Below are positions 13,086 through 25,406 of a DNA stretch of 64,000 bases, piece after piece. The notes below the pieces were generated by a model. That model had not been told where the DNA came from. It did no database searches and saw nothing but the letters and a program-made list of their open reading frames with translations. The number at the start of each line of letters is the position of its first letter. The first letter of the stretch is position 1. Origin of the DNA: Tachypleus tridentatus (Eukaryota > Arthropoda > Merostomata > Xiphosura > Limulidae). The DNA lies in NCBI RefSeq assembly GCF_004210375.1, contig NC_134834.1:146043009-146107008 (forward strand), in the 5' to 3' direction. Position numbers and translations under genes: made by a program.

Positions 13086-14044
13086 GACTTTCAACTGTTA
13101 CAAATTATCCTAAAAATAAGGCCATACAAGTTAATAAGATTGATTTTCAACAACTTTAAAAAATATAACTACAATTTAAGCAACTTATCTTACATTTCGT
13201 AGAACTACTTCTCTAGGTTTCACTCTTACCGTTGCTAATATCTGTACATATAATTTAATAAAATAGTAATAAATAATTGTGTGAATAACCGAGTCTAATA
13301 AACAGGCTACACCATAAAACTTAATACGTAATATAGTGTGTACTGATTTAAAAAAACAGTTAACTTGTATATTGCTAATAAATTATATTACTAGTTACCT
13401 GGGTCTTTAACCGTAACACCATAACGGGACCTAGAGTCAACAGTTGCATTCAGAGACTCTTGTCATTATCGCCTTGTACGTGTAGTAGGACTTGGAATTA
13501 GAAACTGGATTGTGTGAAATAATGATTTGCAGTTGTTTAAAATTAAAACAAGGACAAAAAAATGAAAATTACAGTACGTTTAATGTTAAAATATACGTAC
13601 GAAATGTTACTGTTAAATTTCAAAACACGAAAAACAGTTTAAATAACTTTTTAAAAGTTTGTCGAACTCTAAAACTTTGTAACTAAGTTTGATAGTTACC
13701 CTTCTCGGATGTGTTATCTATCGGTAATATTTCTTTTGAACAACAATAAAAAAAGTACATTTTTCAATGACCAACACAATTCAAAAAAGAAAAGAAATAG
13801 AAACACTCATGGCGTTACCTAATAAAAATAGAGGTTAAAAAAGAAGTTTGCCCACAGAATAAAAAATAAATAAATCTGAAACTTTGAATTATTTTCAATT
13901 GTTAGTATTCCAATGTTAATTCGGAAAATAAAAGAAAGCATTTTAAATATTTCTCAGCGAGTCTGATATAAAGTGAGTAATTCAGAAGAATTCTAATCAT
14001 ATTCGTAATAATGAATAATTATAAAATCGTGTTATTAAATTGTT
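13086..14044. other. Unassigned AT-rich DNA
   Basis: Contains only short, AT-driven open frames such as 13492-13686, with no recognisable domain. Confidence 0.5.
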
Positions 14045-14055
14045 GTTTCAATCTG

Positions 14056-14428
14056 CCCCTCAATGGCTCAGCGGTATGTCTGCGGACTTACAACGCTAAA
14101 AACCGGGTTTCGATACTCGTGGTGGGCAGAGCACAGATAGCCCATTGTGTAGCTTTGTGCTTAATTCAAAATAATAACAACCCTTATCGTAATCCGCGGG
14201 TTCGCGCCCGCGTCGCGCTAAACATGCTCGCCCTCCCAGCCGTGGGGGCGTATAAAGTGACGGTCAATCCCACTATTCGTTGGTAAAAGAGTAGCCCAAG
14301 AGTTGGCGGTTGGTGGTGATGACTAGCTGCCTTCCCTCTAGTCTTACACTGCAAAATTAGGGACGGCTAGCACAGATAGCCCTCGAGTAGCTTTGTGCGA
14401 AATTCCAAAACAAACAAACAAACAAACA
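14056..14428 (+). mobile_element. Composite SINE: family B unit joined to a 5'-truncated family A unit
   Basis: Positions 14056-14180 are a family B SINE. It has a tRNA-like head with an A box around 'tggctcagcggtatg', a TAC-type anticodon loop (cttacaa) and a B box around 'gggtttcgatactcg', then the tail 'gtagctttgtgcttaattc'. It runs straight into a family A unit (about 14186-14428) that lacks the first part of its tRNA head and keeps 'gggttcgcgcccgcg', the body and the tail 'gtagctttgtgcgaaattc' plus (caaa)n. The whole 373 bp is flanked by one perfect 11-bp direct repeat, gtttcaatctg, at 14045-14055 and 14429-14439. No duplication separates the two halves. This indicates insertion of the dimer as a single unit. 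Confidence 0.88.
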
Positions 14429-14439
14429 GTTTCAATCTG

Positions 14440-15767
14440 TCAATCAAAAGAATCTATTCAAGATGTTACGTCAAGTTCACAGAGAGCACATGTATACTTG
14501 ATTTTTTTTCTTCTCGCTTATAAAATACCCCATTGTGAACCTTTGGACTTAAATAAAAGTATGAAGCTATTTATCGCTTGTACAAATAATCCTAGAATTA
14601 TATATAGGACATTTAAATTTAAACTATGGTATTCTTAGATTTTCTTGCGTTCCCTCACAGCATCACGAGTAGGAACCATTAAATAATACGAGATTTGACG
14701 GAAACTGTATCACAAATCAGTACCTAAATTAAAGGAGACTGGACACAATTATGCACACAATATCAAACTTTATCCTCACAAAACACAATCAATTGTTAAC
14801 ACTTTAACAGGTACTTTCATGCTGCATCCTCATCTGGAGAGAGATAAAAAAGCTAATTTGTGTTCTCTGAACTATATTTCAAATTTCTAAATGTAGAAGC
14901 TAGAGCCTAAGTGTAAGTAAAATTAAAGTGTTTCAGCTGTATTTAGATCTGAACAATATATATTTTATGAAAATCTGTAATAAAACTATTTCTCAGTTCT
15001 TACACAATTTCATTTCATTTCTGTATCATTTCTAAAGCTGGTGAAAATCTATCTCTTTGGCAATTCTGTCTCTAACAAAATATATCAGTCCTACCAATTA
15101 TTTCTCCAACTGAGAAAACATGGCATTGTGTACTTATATTTATCATCTCCACATCCACATGACTGAAGCTACTTTTGTTGTAAAGCCATAACCTAACTTG
15201 CCAGTAGAAAAAATACTGTCCACTATCTATAGCTATCCTATCTAATGGGAAACAGTTGTAATATCTTTCGTGATTCTTTCACTTCTGTAAATAACTAGAG
15301 AGGGAGAGAATAAACCTGTTATTCTTTTGAGTGACTTTCTATATGAAGAACATAATCCAAATTATGCTGAAATTTTGAAAACTTTATCTACTAACTAAGG
15401 GTTATAAAACGTATAGTATTCTCATGTAGTACACAATGATATTCATAACATTGAATTTTAAAATTAACTTAAATACTTAGCTGACTAAATGGAAAAGCTT
15501 ACCCAGTCAGCTTTCACGATTATTATATGTTCGCATCTTACTCCCCCTTCAATTTATGTTTAGCTAGGCAAGAAATGTTTTTAATAAAATATTATGCAGA
15601 CAGTCACGTGTTATTTACAAAATTGACAAGTTCACAAAGAAGGTAACAGTTTTAATTGTAGGTAATGAATCCTTTAATCAAAATAGAAACAACTGTTGTA
15701 AACTATATTTTCAGTATTTTGATTTAGCTGTCTAGCTCTGATGAGTGTAAAATTTGCGGTAAATGCT
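14440..15767. other. Unassigned AT-rich DNA
   Basis: No coding similarity or repeat family is recognised over about 1.3 kb. Confidence 0.5.
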
Positions 15768-16043
15768 TGTTTTTTGTTTTTGAATTTCGTGCAGAGTTAC
15801 ATAAGTGCTATCTGCGCTAGCTGTCACTAATTTGGCAGGTTAAGACTAAAGAGAAGGCAGCTAGTCGTCACCATCCATCGCCAACTCTTGGGCTATTTTT
15901 TTACCAACGAATAGTGGGATTAACCCTCATATTAGAACACTTCCACAGTTGAAAAATTGAGCATGGTTGGTGTAATGCGGATTTAAACCCGCGACTCTCA
16001 GATTGCAAATCGAGCGCCCTAACCACCTGGCTATGTCAGACCA
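15768..16043 (-). mobile_element. SINE family A, near full length, diverged
   Basis: On the minus strand the head reads ggtctgacatagccaggtgg, with an anticodon-like loop TTTGCAA and a B-box-like 'cgggtttaaatccg'. The body ('cactattcgttggtaaa', 'cccaagagttggcg') and the tail ending in gaaattc follow. Many point changes and loss of GC positions show it is old. The anticodon loop differs from other family A copies, so the head may belong to a subfamily. Confidence 0.85.
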
Positions 16044-17020
16044 GTCAAAAGGCATTTTTCACATATGTGTAACACATATTAATCATATCGGATGTCATAA
16101 GTATTAAGTATGAAGTAAGAGATTCTGTGGATGCATCTCTTCCTAAACGTGTTGATTAATTGAAGCCAAACTTGGCATTCTAACTTAGAAGTCCAAAGGC
16201 AAACTAAATTCATATTAAACTTTCCCATATATTGAAAAATACGAATGCGTTACAGAATAACCTCTATATCGTTACTGCAGTTTGTAAATAACTGAGTTTG
16301 AACTGACTTACACCTCAACAAAATTCTATAAATCAAAAAGAGTAACCTAAATGTTCAGCATTTTGGCTTAATAATAATAACCAAAATATACATTAATATA
16401 ATATACTATTAAAAAGCAGAGTAAAGTATATTGCTGCTTTTTAAGTTCCCGCCCTTTCCTGATTCACACCATTTAATTTCCAGCTTATACCAAGTGCTTA
16501 AACCTAAATTACAGAAGTATTTCATAATTAGAAATGTTTTAAGGTAGTTCTTACTTCTTAATGTATAATATAATTTAAATAAAAGTAAAATTCAAAGTTA
16601 TTAATAAATTTTATCCGTTAAATGAACCAAGTTCAGACAGTCAAAATTTTGACCACAACTTTACTGTGAAACTGTCTGCTTTAAAAATGCTTTTCTATAT
16701 TTCTCAAGTTTATAAACTCGGCTGCTACAATTCTTCACTTTCAATCAATTTTCTCTATCTTACAACAGTTTTCTTGGAGAATGAACACTACTGAAAATCC
16801 TTGCAGAACTTTTGCTCATTTTTTAGCAATTTTGTGCAGGTTCTGTATGTTTTCAACATAAAAAAACCCAAATAAATGCAGTTTCCTGGAAATAACCTGT
16901 AATACTTTTAAGGTAAGGCATTTAAAGTGCATTACAAGAGTTTCAAAAAAGTCTGTTATGAACTGAACGTTTACTTTTACTTATAGAGTTTTACACAGGA
17001 CAAAACTAGGTATGCAATTT
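16044..17020. other. Unassigned AT-rich DNA
   Basis: No recognisable gene or repeat before the 41-bp array. Confidence 0.5.
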
Positions 17021-17312
17021 GCTAGTCAAACATTTAGTCAAATTGCACATCTACTTAATTTGTTAGTCAAACATTTAGTCAAATTGCACATCTACTTAAT
17101 TTGTTAGTCAAACATTTAGTCAAATTGCACATCTACTTAATTTGCTAGTCAAACATTTAGTCAAATTGCACATCTACTTAATTTGTTAGTCAAACATTTA
17201 GTCAAATTGCACATCTACTTAATTTGCTAGTCAAACATTTAGTCAAATTGCACATCTACTTAATTTGTTAGTCAAACATTTAGTCAATTTTGCACATCTA
17301 CCTAATTTGCTA
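17021..17312. repeat. 41-bp tandem repeat, 7 copies
   Basis: Units start at 17021, 17062, 17103, 17144, 17185, 17226 and 17267, exactly 41 bases apart. The core is 'agtcaaacatttagtcaaat' followed by 'tgcacatctacttaattt'. The second base of each unit alternates between c and t (gctag/gttag), and the last unit carries a one-base insertion. The unit holds an internal direct repeat of 'tagtcaaa'. Copies are almost identical, so this is a recent expansion. Confidence 0.95.
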
Positions 17313-20072
17313 GAGAGAGCAGACAACATTAAGATAACTATATATTTAGATAATTTATAAAAGTTGTCCTAGGATGTCTAGAATGATCATAAATATTAAT
17401 GATCGAGAAACTGCAAAAATCTATAAATTATAAATACAAACATAAATAAAGTATTGAGTCACTTTTCAGTTTCAGTTCATTCAATGTTTGAGAAATAAGT
17501 GAAGTATTCAAAACAATGTAATTTATCGATTAATCATGAAATTGAACAAATTAATTTATTTGTATGGCACTAACTAATACCACTTGTGAGTAACTTTCTC
17601 TTGAACGTGAAAATATTATTTGCAAGCTTAAGTCTATAACTGAGTATAAGTGACAGTAGCCTATTGCAAATGTTAAAGAAGAAATAAACTAATTTGTTAC
17701 AATTGTCACCATCGCATTATTTTCACCAAATAATTTAAAACAACACATGCAATGAAAGAATAGATTACAAAGCTGGTAAAAATAGAAATTAAAATAGATC
17801 TTTGGCTCAATTTTAGCATGGCAATCATACCCAAAAGTGAGATTGAAGTTTTATTAGAAATTATAAAACATTTAAAAGAGAGATCGAAAATAGAAAGAAG
17901 ATCAAGCAGAAAGAGACCAAGATTAAAAGGATGAGATAGGTGATTATAAGAATATCGGAAAAAAGAAATAACAAATTAAAAGAATGAGACACAATTTCAA
18001 GAAAAGAGTTAAAGAGAGATGAGACATTTACAGAAAAAAAATGAGAACAAAACTAAATTTGATTCATGAAGATGGCGTACAGAAGAATTACAACAAGGAG
18101 ACTAAAGAAGTACAGAAAGACCTCAGTTAAATAATAAAAGTTGTAATGGCAAAACCTGAAGAAGAACAAAAAAAAAAAAGAGATCACTGGAATAGAAAAG
18201 AATATCTACGACACCAATAAAATACCTGAAAAAAAGAGCGAATTCAAACATTAAGCCTATTTCTGCATCTGCCCATGAATTCTAACGTAAGACACCATCT
18301 ACTACGGAGTATGGAATAAGATCATTTATTTCGTATACACCTATTACTATTATTCATCCAATATCTCTAGTTTTATTACTTTCCTAGAATACTCCAGCTA
18401 CGTCACTTCCACATTCAATTAAAGATTTTAGTTGACTAATTAAGCACCACTGCTCTAAGCGAAACCAACATACTATAAAGGGAAGGTCCGATTGGGCTAA
18501 ATTTGAAATGATTTCCAAAATGAACTAGTGAACAACAAGCTATTCATCTCGCTGCCTATTTATCAGGGGCAGTTTTAACACCATTAAATAACATTCCAAA
18601 TTAGAGCTGCAATCACTGTTGAGTACTAGTAGCTGTCTTATTCAAGAAAGACAAATTAGAAAATAAAGTACTAAGAACATAGTTCTAGGTTAAAATCAGA
18701 AAGAAAGACAAAGCCAAAATTGCAGAGGACTTGGGATCCATTACCTAATTTTCTTACCCAGATGCCTTGCGTGAAATGCTGGGTTTGTTAACACATGGCC
18801 AATTTAAAAATTTCGTAGCAGTCGAAGTATGAAAATTATGCTGAAATAAAGTAGATATACATATTTAAGTAATTTCTCACTGTTGGCGATGAAACTTGAG
18901 CCCATAAAAGATGCAAATAAGCTACTAAAGTCAGGTAATCACTTGATCTTGTAATACTGAAACATCAATTTCCCAAATGGTTTTGAGAAACTGGAAGAAA
19001 TAATTGGACAATTAGTTGCTTAGAATATAGGAAATAGACTACAAGAAAACAAATGATTCGAGTGTAATATAAAAAAGACATATTTCAAAGAAATTTAGAT
19101 TAAAACCTGTCGGAATTAATAGCTCCACAGAAAGAACCCTAGATAGAGGAAACTTTTATAATTGTGGGAAATATGACTGCAACACATCAACCGTTGTTAT
19201 TAAGCTACGGTTACAAATCCAACAATACCAAAGGAGCAACAAAGATCTATCACATACAAATAAAAAGGGAAGTAGTTGAATTTATGTGGTAAAAATTCAC
19301 TTGTGAACACTCTAGGTATCTCAAATGATATAAGAAGTTTACTTTTTTTTGGAAACCGTTCATGAGTCCAAGGTCTTTTTTATCGAAAAAGTATGCAGTA
19401 AGTTGATTGAAACTGGTTCTACAGTTAAACTAGTTTGACCTGATTTAGTAATTAATGATGAGAAATTGCCTCCAGAGATGTAGGAATAAAAGAGAATGTT
19501 ACAAATAGCAAGTTGACATAAAGTTCCGCTAAGAGAAAAGTTACAAACGACCTTTTCTTTGAGAAACCATTACTATGATGTGTGAGTAATTAACAAAGGG
19601 GAGGCGTACATATTGGAAACTAGCTTTATGTGAAGACTTGGTTGCAAAATTGGACTAACTTCAAATAATTGCACGATATATGACCATGAAATCCTTGTTC
19701 ACTGATACTTACCGCTTCATGGAGGATAGTCATTGCACCACCATGAAGAAAAATATTCATACCACTATTCAATAGCAATAAACTTACATCTAGTGAATGA
19801 GATGAAGTGGATTCAAATACTTCGCCATCTCCTGAGGGATTGATGGTGGGAAGAACTCTTGTGAAACTGAAGAATAAAGGTGGAATACATGACTTTACCT
19901 GGGAAGGACTTAAATCAGCATGTGATAAAATGAAAATTCCCTATGATATTAAGGCTGATAAGACCAGAATTCATCATGGTGACATAGTATGACTGAGTTG
20001 TTCCCGTTGCAAGGAAAACCAAACTCCAAAGTTAAGCAGATGTTGAAAAGGAATATAGTTTGTACTGAAAGT
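17313..20072. other. Unassigned DNA, partly purine-rich
   Basis: 17870-18200 is strikingly purine-rich on the + strand (repeated aagagaga and gaaaag words). 19807-19992 holds a 61-codon open frame (WEGLKSACDKMKIPYDIK) that reads coding-like but matches no family I know. The whole stretch could be a decayed transposon, which I cannot support further. Confidence 0.35.
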
Positions 20073-20084
20073 AATTCACATAGA

Positions 20085-20276
20085 TTGTTTGTTTTTTGAA
20101 TTTCGCACAAAGCTAATCGAGGGCTATCTGTGCTATCCGTCCCTAATTTAGCGGTGTAAGACTAGAAGTCATCACCACCCACCGCCAACTCTTGGGCTAC
20201 TCTTTTACCAACGAATAGTGGGATTGACTATAACATTATAACGCCCCACGGCTGAAAGGGCAAGCATGTTTGGCGC
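20085..20276 (-). mobile_element. SINE family A, 5'-truncated, with target duplication
   Basis: Body and tail of family A in minus orientation: tail 'gaatttcgcacaaagct', body 'ccaactcttgggctactct'. It ends where the tRNA head would begin. It is flanked by a perfect 12-bp direct repeat, aattcacataga, at 20073-20084 and 20277-20288. Truncation at the head side with an intact tail is the usual product of incomplete LINE-driven reverse transcription. Confidence 0.9.
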
Positions 20277-20760
20277 AATTCACATAGACAGCTGATAATC
20301 TACCGTGACATCTTTGGAAGTATATCGGTGAAAGAACAACCAACTGAGTAACTTCAAAGGAGAACTTACGAATGAAAAGTCATACTACTATAGAGCCCAT
20401 GGTACTTGTCAAGCCTACTTCCTGAAAATCATCAAAGATAAATCTGCCATTAGTATCACTTATTCAACTACGAAAGTAAACCCTGCTGTGACAGAATAAT
20501 CAATGACAATAAGGGACAAAAGGTCATATAATCTGCATAGCATAGGCTCCGGAATAAAAACAACAACAGAATACTTGTTAAATGGACAAATTAATGTAGT
20601 GTATCATTAGTGTGTTAGTATTGTTCAAGAAATTTTACCATTTAGGAAAGGGCAGTGTTATGAGCTGTATTTTAAATGTCTTAAATAAGTTGTTTGCTAG
20701 AGGTTTGTTAACATGACAACGACGTTAGATGTAGAAAGTTTATAAACGTAGTTCTGAAAT

Positions 20761-21020
20761 ACAGTTGAGCCTCCCAGATCCGACAATCCATTTTCAGATT
20801 TTCCGGCTAGTTTTAGCAAAATAAAAATATAATACTTTTACAGTAAATTGTTTTATCCATGCATATGTCTTTTACGTTCAATGACAAGTACTGCGTGCAG
20901 TTCAGTATAATAAAGTAAAGTAGTGTCTAACAAATGTAATTTTTCTTTGTTTTCCAAATTGGTTTGCAGTTTTCAAGAAATAATAATAAATACTGTACTG
21001 TTAAAAATCTTGTAACTCTA
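20761..21020. mobile_element. Possible pogo/Tigger-like terminal end
   Basis: The sequence 'cagttgagcctcccagatcc' preceded by TA (20759-20760), then 'gacaatccattttcagattt', resembles the cag...ccTC...ATCCG ends of pogo/Tigger elements. I did not find the partner inverted repeat or a transposase fragment, so the right boundary is arbitrary. Confidence 0.3.
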
Positions 21021-21368
21021 AGTCTCAAAACTATTTGGTTTTTACTCTTATGTCGATAGGATATTACAATTATGTTGTAAACAGGATGATTTTAACAATG
21101 TGTTATTGTTCATTACATACATAGCTGTAGAAAGAGCCTTTGGTTCTGCTGTTGTTGACAGAGCAGTTATAAACAAAGAAATAGAAATAACAATATTAAG
21201 TTAAAACCATTTGTTGAAAAAGTTAAAAAGAATGTTTGGTACTATCATTTACACCAGACTTATCCTGTCAAATAATAAAAAAAAACTTGAAAAACAAATG
21301 AATATCTTTTCCGATATAAAAACTGATAATAGAGTTAAAAATAAAATTGATTTAATAAAAAACTTTGG

Positions 21369-21390
21369 TATATATATATATATATATAAT
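21369..21390. repeat. (TA)n microsatellite
   Basis: About ten consecutive TA dinucleotides. Confidence 0.85.
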
Positions 21391-22202
21391 ATTACGTGAA
21401 TGCAAAACAGCTTACGTGGGGCCAACTGGAATAAATTTAAAATTCAGAATTAACGATTACGATTTATTACGATTTCAAATAGCTGGACCTTTTGATATTA
21501 ATTTAGAAGTTAGTTGATGTTGATATGTATCAAATTTATATTTGTCAACAAGACTGATACACAATTTTCTTTATTAACACAAATATATTTTAATATACAG
21601 AAAACAATAAAATTTATAATAATGGTTATTACAAATAATGATATACATACAAAAGTTCTACAAACTTATAAACAATACTCAGTCTTCTAACTGATCTGGA
21701 ACTGAATATTTTATCGACGGTTCACGACAAACAAATTAATTCTATGTTGATATCAGTACAGTTAATTTAACGGGTAAGCTATCTCTTTGTGCTCACATGT
21801 GCATTTTTCACAGACAAAGATACGTAATATCCTCGTTGAAATATTAACGTCCAAAGCTATTTCCCTGAAGTAAAACAAGTTTGTAATGTTCGAAATCTGT
21901 AAACGTTCCTGGTCAAGCATCTGCATTTTCTCGTTTAATAAGCATTAATCACAATTATAGCTTCCGAGACTTATAGTATACCAACTGTAGCAAACCAACA
22001 ACATCAAAGTGTTTCTCCAAGTGTTATGATTTATAAACTTTAAGGCGAAATTCTCGAAATTTCAGTTAACAAAATACTGGTATTTTACATATGCACATCA
22101 TGCATCGTATGTTCGATAATCTTCTACAAATTCATAGAGTAGGTGGGAATTTCGCAATGCATATTTAACAGTATAAGCTACACGCATTTCTAAATGTATA
22201 TT

Positions 22203-22328
22203 TTCCCCCAGTGGCACAGCAATATATTTGAGAACTCAAATCGCTAAAAACCGGGTTTTAGATATCCGTGGAGGGCAGAACATAAATGAACCATTGTGTA
22301 GTTTTGTGCTTAATTCTAAACAAACAAA
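22203..22328 (+). mobile_element. SINE family B, diverged
   Basis: The head (cccccagtggcacagcaat) with 'aaccgggttttagatatccg' in the B-box position is followed by 'ggagggcagaacataaatg' and the family tail 'tagttttgtgcttaattc', then caaacaaaa. Several mutations fall in the promoter boxes. Confidence 0.8.
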
Positions 22329-23439
22329 ATTTATATTTATCTAAAATAAACATAATATTAGAATAAATCTACATTAGTAAATCCGTTACAATAAGCACAA
22401 AAAATGTTAAAAAGAATAATGTTATTATTTCACCTTTAGAAGAATACATCAGTGAAATTACGCATACAAATTCAATGGACAAAACCTGGAAATTTAATTG
22501 GTATGAATATAAGGGAATCTAATGACGTAGTTAAAAAGATAAATTTAAATTATTAAATAAGGATGATGGACCTGGAGGAAATGTTGTTAGTAGATGGCAT
22601 GAAAATCTGTAATATGCAAACTGGTCTTCTGGTAATTGTATGAATAATATTTAAATTTTGCAAAATATTTTACTTCCTGACGATGATCCACTAATATACG
22701 TCAAAACATTTAAAGATATTAAACTGTTTTCAAGCCTCATCGGGTCTTGTACTGATTTAAATCCAAGTTATTGGTATTTTATTGTACTTTTGAGACTAGA
22801 AACTGTCTTATGTTTCGAGTTGTGTGTTAAATAATCGTGATTTTTTAAAATAACAGTATTGAGATTTATGTTGCATTGTTTATTAACATTTGTATCTAAT
22901 TCTAACCAGGCATGTGTTCATTAATTGTTTTTGTTGTAAGTAATAAAAATTCCATTTTACTTGCCTGACAGTTTTGTTTTGAATATTTTAACAACTCGTT
23001 TTTGTTTGACTCTGGTTGTTGCAACATTTTATTTAATTGAATTTAATTAGACGCTCTTATTTACTTCGCTAATGTATCATTAATTCGCTATGTTATGAAA
23101 TATGATTACAAAGCATAATTTCATGCAAAACCCCCTCAAAGTTCCAAATATGACATTCTGTAGGTGGTACATCAAATTATGTTTTAAACTGTAAATGGAA
23201 AGAGGTCATTAGAGTCTTCAATTTCTGTTAAGTGGATCCAGTGTCAATGCAGAAAAAGTTGTTTTCTAATGTTATGACTCTAGATTAGCTGAGTATTTGA
23301 GATGAAATTGAAGTTTAGAAGTTTCGAAAAATAACTTGATATAGTTTTATGTAACATAGGACTGACTGTAAACTATTCTATTAATTCCAAGTCTTTTGCT
23401 TTTTCTAACTACATTATATGGTACTTTGTTTTCCAGCAG
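22329..23439. other. Unassigned AT-rich DNA
   Basis: No recognisable gene or repeat. Confidence 0.5.
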
Positions 23440-24311
23440 TCAAATTTCCACTAAATGTTGATGAAGAACACCAATGATTGCCTTTTTTGCCTTTGTGTTG
23501 TACTTGGTAAAGGACTTCTTTTTGAGTTTACCAGCTTCCATTTTGTTTTGCTTTACCCTTGCATGGCCTGGCATATACACCCATGTTATAGTCAGATTAT
23601 TTTGCTTTCCACCATCCTTATGGAGATCAAACACTCTGAATCTTACACAAACAGCTTACGAGTCATTAGCAAATATTATATTTATGACAGTTTCTATTTG
23701 TGAATTATTACTTTAAGCATTCTTGAGAATAGCTTGCTTTACGGCTTTGCACTCGCAAACTGAGGGTTGCGAGATCGAATCCCTGTCACACTAATATGTT
23801 TGAGATTTTAGCCATGGAGGCGTTATTGTGTGACAATAAATCCCACTATTTGTTGGAAAAATAGTTGGTGGTGAGTAGTGTTGAGTAGTTAGGATCCTCT
23901 AGTCTATTACTGCTCAAGTACAAATGCCTTTTCGAGAAATTCAAAACAAATAAAACTTAATACCTTTTAGATCCATCTCTGTAGTACTTATGCAAAGCTT
24001 AATGCTAAATTAGCTTTATACAATTTTTTTTTGTTTTACAAGATGACAAATGCCCAACCACCTCTCTTATTATTTGTAGTGTAAAAACTCTCTTTTACTA
24101 TGGACACAGGTAACTGCCCAGAAGAGTCTTCAAGTAGGTGCTGACAGGCTTTTTCTGCTTCAACTTCTGCCCAATATTGAAATTCTGTGCTAGGCAAATT
24201 TTCAGAGATCTCGATGGCCATGGCCCGAATGATTATTACATAAGAAGGCATGTGACATCTGGTGTGGAATGATGACCTCAGTGATAGCTGTACAACAGTA
24301 TCTCCACTCAT
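23440..24311 (-). pseudogene. Retroelement RNase H-like relic split by a SINE
   Basis: On the minus strand, 24036-24311 ends with SFYTTNNKRGGWAFVI, which resembles the first strand of an RNase H domain (…DGS…GG…AFVI). The lower part, 23440-23640, reads ITWVYMPGHARVKQNKMEA, resembling the end of an RNase H domain (WVPGHxGVxxNExAD) with the terminal E/D residues replaced. The gap between the two halves is occupied by a family A-type SINE at 23725-23958. Frame breaks and stops lie in both halves. The assignment rests on short motifs, so I treat it as probable. The parent is likely a LINE carrying RNase H. Confidence 0.5.
23725..23958 (+). mobile_element. SINE, family A-like, diverged
   Basis: It has a tRNA-like head with a B box 'gagatcgaatccctgtc', then the family A body words 'caataaatcccactatttgt' and 'gttggtggtgagtag', and an end 'cgagaaattcaaaacaaa'. 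It is heavily mutated. It lies between two halves of an RNase H-like relic on the other strand. Confidence 0.7.
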
Positions 24312-24411
24312 GATTGTGTCCTAAGACGCTTTTAGACAATGCTCTGTTTGGTTGGTGTCTTCAAGATAATTATGAAACTAGAAAGTCCAAATTGAAAATG
24401 GCACTAGCAAA

Positions 24412-24774
24412 TTGATGAAGTGCATTGCCTTTACACTGATAAGAATTTTACTTGTAAACGTTGTTGGTAGTTTGAAATTCTGTCAAAGTTATGATGCAAC
24501 GAAATGTTACATCAAAGACAAAAAGAAAAATTGGAATAAATATCTTTCTCAAGTTGTTGGAACCATTAGAACAATAGTAAATCGACAAAAACAGTTCGTG
24601 GCAAACAGAATGATGCTAAGTAGACAAGTTATGCAACCAGTGGACTTGTTAAATGGTACAAATTATCTTTGTCGTAAGGGAACATGTATAACGGCCAGTC
24701 ACGGACACATTTATTGTCTGCTTTCGCTAGGTGAAAAGTTGAGTAACTTAAGTGACGTTTTGCATCTGAACTAA
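24412..24774 (+). pseudogene. Ty3/gypsy-type integrase fragment
   Basis: The 120-codon open frame contains NWNKYLSQVVGTIRTIVNRQ, then FVANRMMLSRQVMQPVDLL. The pattern W-x2-Y/H-L…AIR…NRQTGF-x2-N-x-L-x-L-G-R-E-V…P-x-D-L is typical of the C-terminal side of the integrase core in metazoan Ty3/gypsy elements. Here the glycine of LGRE is replaced (LSRQ). The catalytic D,D,E residues would lie upstream and are not found. The part after residue 80 no longer resembles the family. This is an isolated fragment without visible LTRs nearby. Confidence 0.7.
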
Positions 24775-24779
24775 TAACG

Positions 24780-25272
24780 AGGTAAAAATACAATAATTGG
24801 AAATAAAATTATCTAATTGAGTGAAAACTACATTGTAGAACTTGTATTATAATCAGCTAAAGTGGTACAATGACATAAAAAAATCATCGAGCTATACTTG
24901 TGTGTGGAAACGTAAAAGTTATTAAGCAAGATAATTAGCATAGATGACAATCACAAAGTGCTAGATTTAGCAGATACATATAGAACTATTCAATAAACAC
25001 AAAGTCAGTGGAAACAGAATCTAGATCTAACTAAATTTAGGATTCACCAATTATTCCCTCTAGAAACTATGTCAGAAGAATCTCTGTCTAAAGAGTCGAA
25101 ATCAAGAACAGCTCCACACTCTTATGACAATTATGTAATGTTTATAGAGTAAAAAAAGAAAATTAATTTATTTAGATATGTTTTGTAATATTTGTATGTA
25201 CAACTTGGTGAAGAAGACCGCATTTGTCAGTTGTTTTAGAAAGTATAAGTGTTTATTTGAGTTGTTAATTTT
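24780..25272. other. Unassigned AT-rich DNA
   Basis: No recognisable feature. It could include the decayed 3' part of the gypsy-like element. Confidence 0.4.
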
Positions 25273-25283
25273 AATTGAAATTT

Positions 25284-25406
25284 GCTTGCTTGGAATTAAG
25301 CACAAAGCTACATAATTGGCTATCTGTGCTCTGCCCACCACATATATTGAAACCCGGTTTCTAGTAGTGTGAGTCTGCAGATATGCCACTGTGTCACTGG
25401 GGAAGC
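25284..25406 (-). mobile_element. SINE family B with imperfect target duplication
   Basis: Minus-strand family B: tail 'gaattaagcacaaagctac' at the left, B-box region 'tattgaaacccggtttct', head 'gccactgtgtcactgggg' at the right. Flanks aattgaaattt (25273-25283) and aattggaattt (25407-25417) match at 10 of 11 bases. Confidence 0.85.

Larger units (their letters stand above)
20289..22202. other. Unassigned DNA with a possible transposon end and a TA microsatellite
   Basis: No coding similarity is recognised. The possible transposon end and the TA run are listed separately. Confidence 0.45.

Noticed and set aside
19807-19992. A small gene (WEGLKSACDKMKIPYDIK)
   Set aside because: It reads coding-like, but there is no recognisable family, flanking exon or conserved start context. 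Kept only as part of an unassigned stretch.
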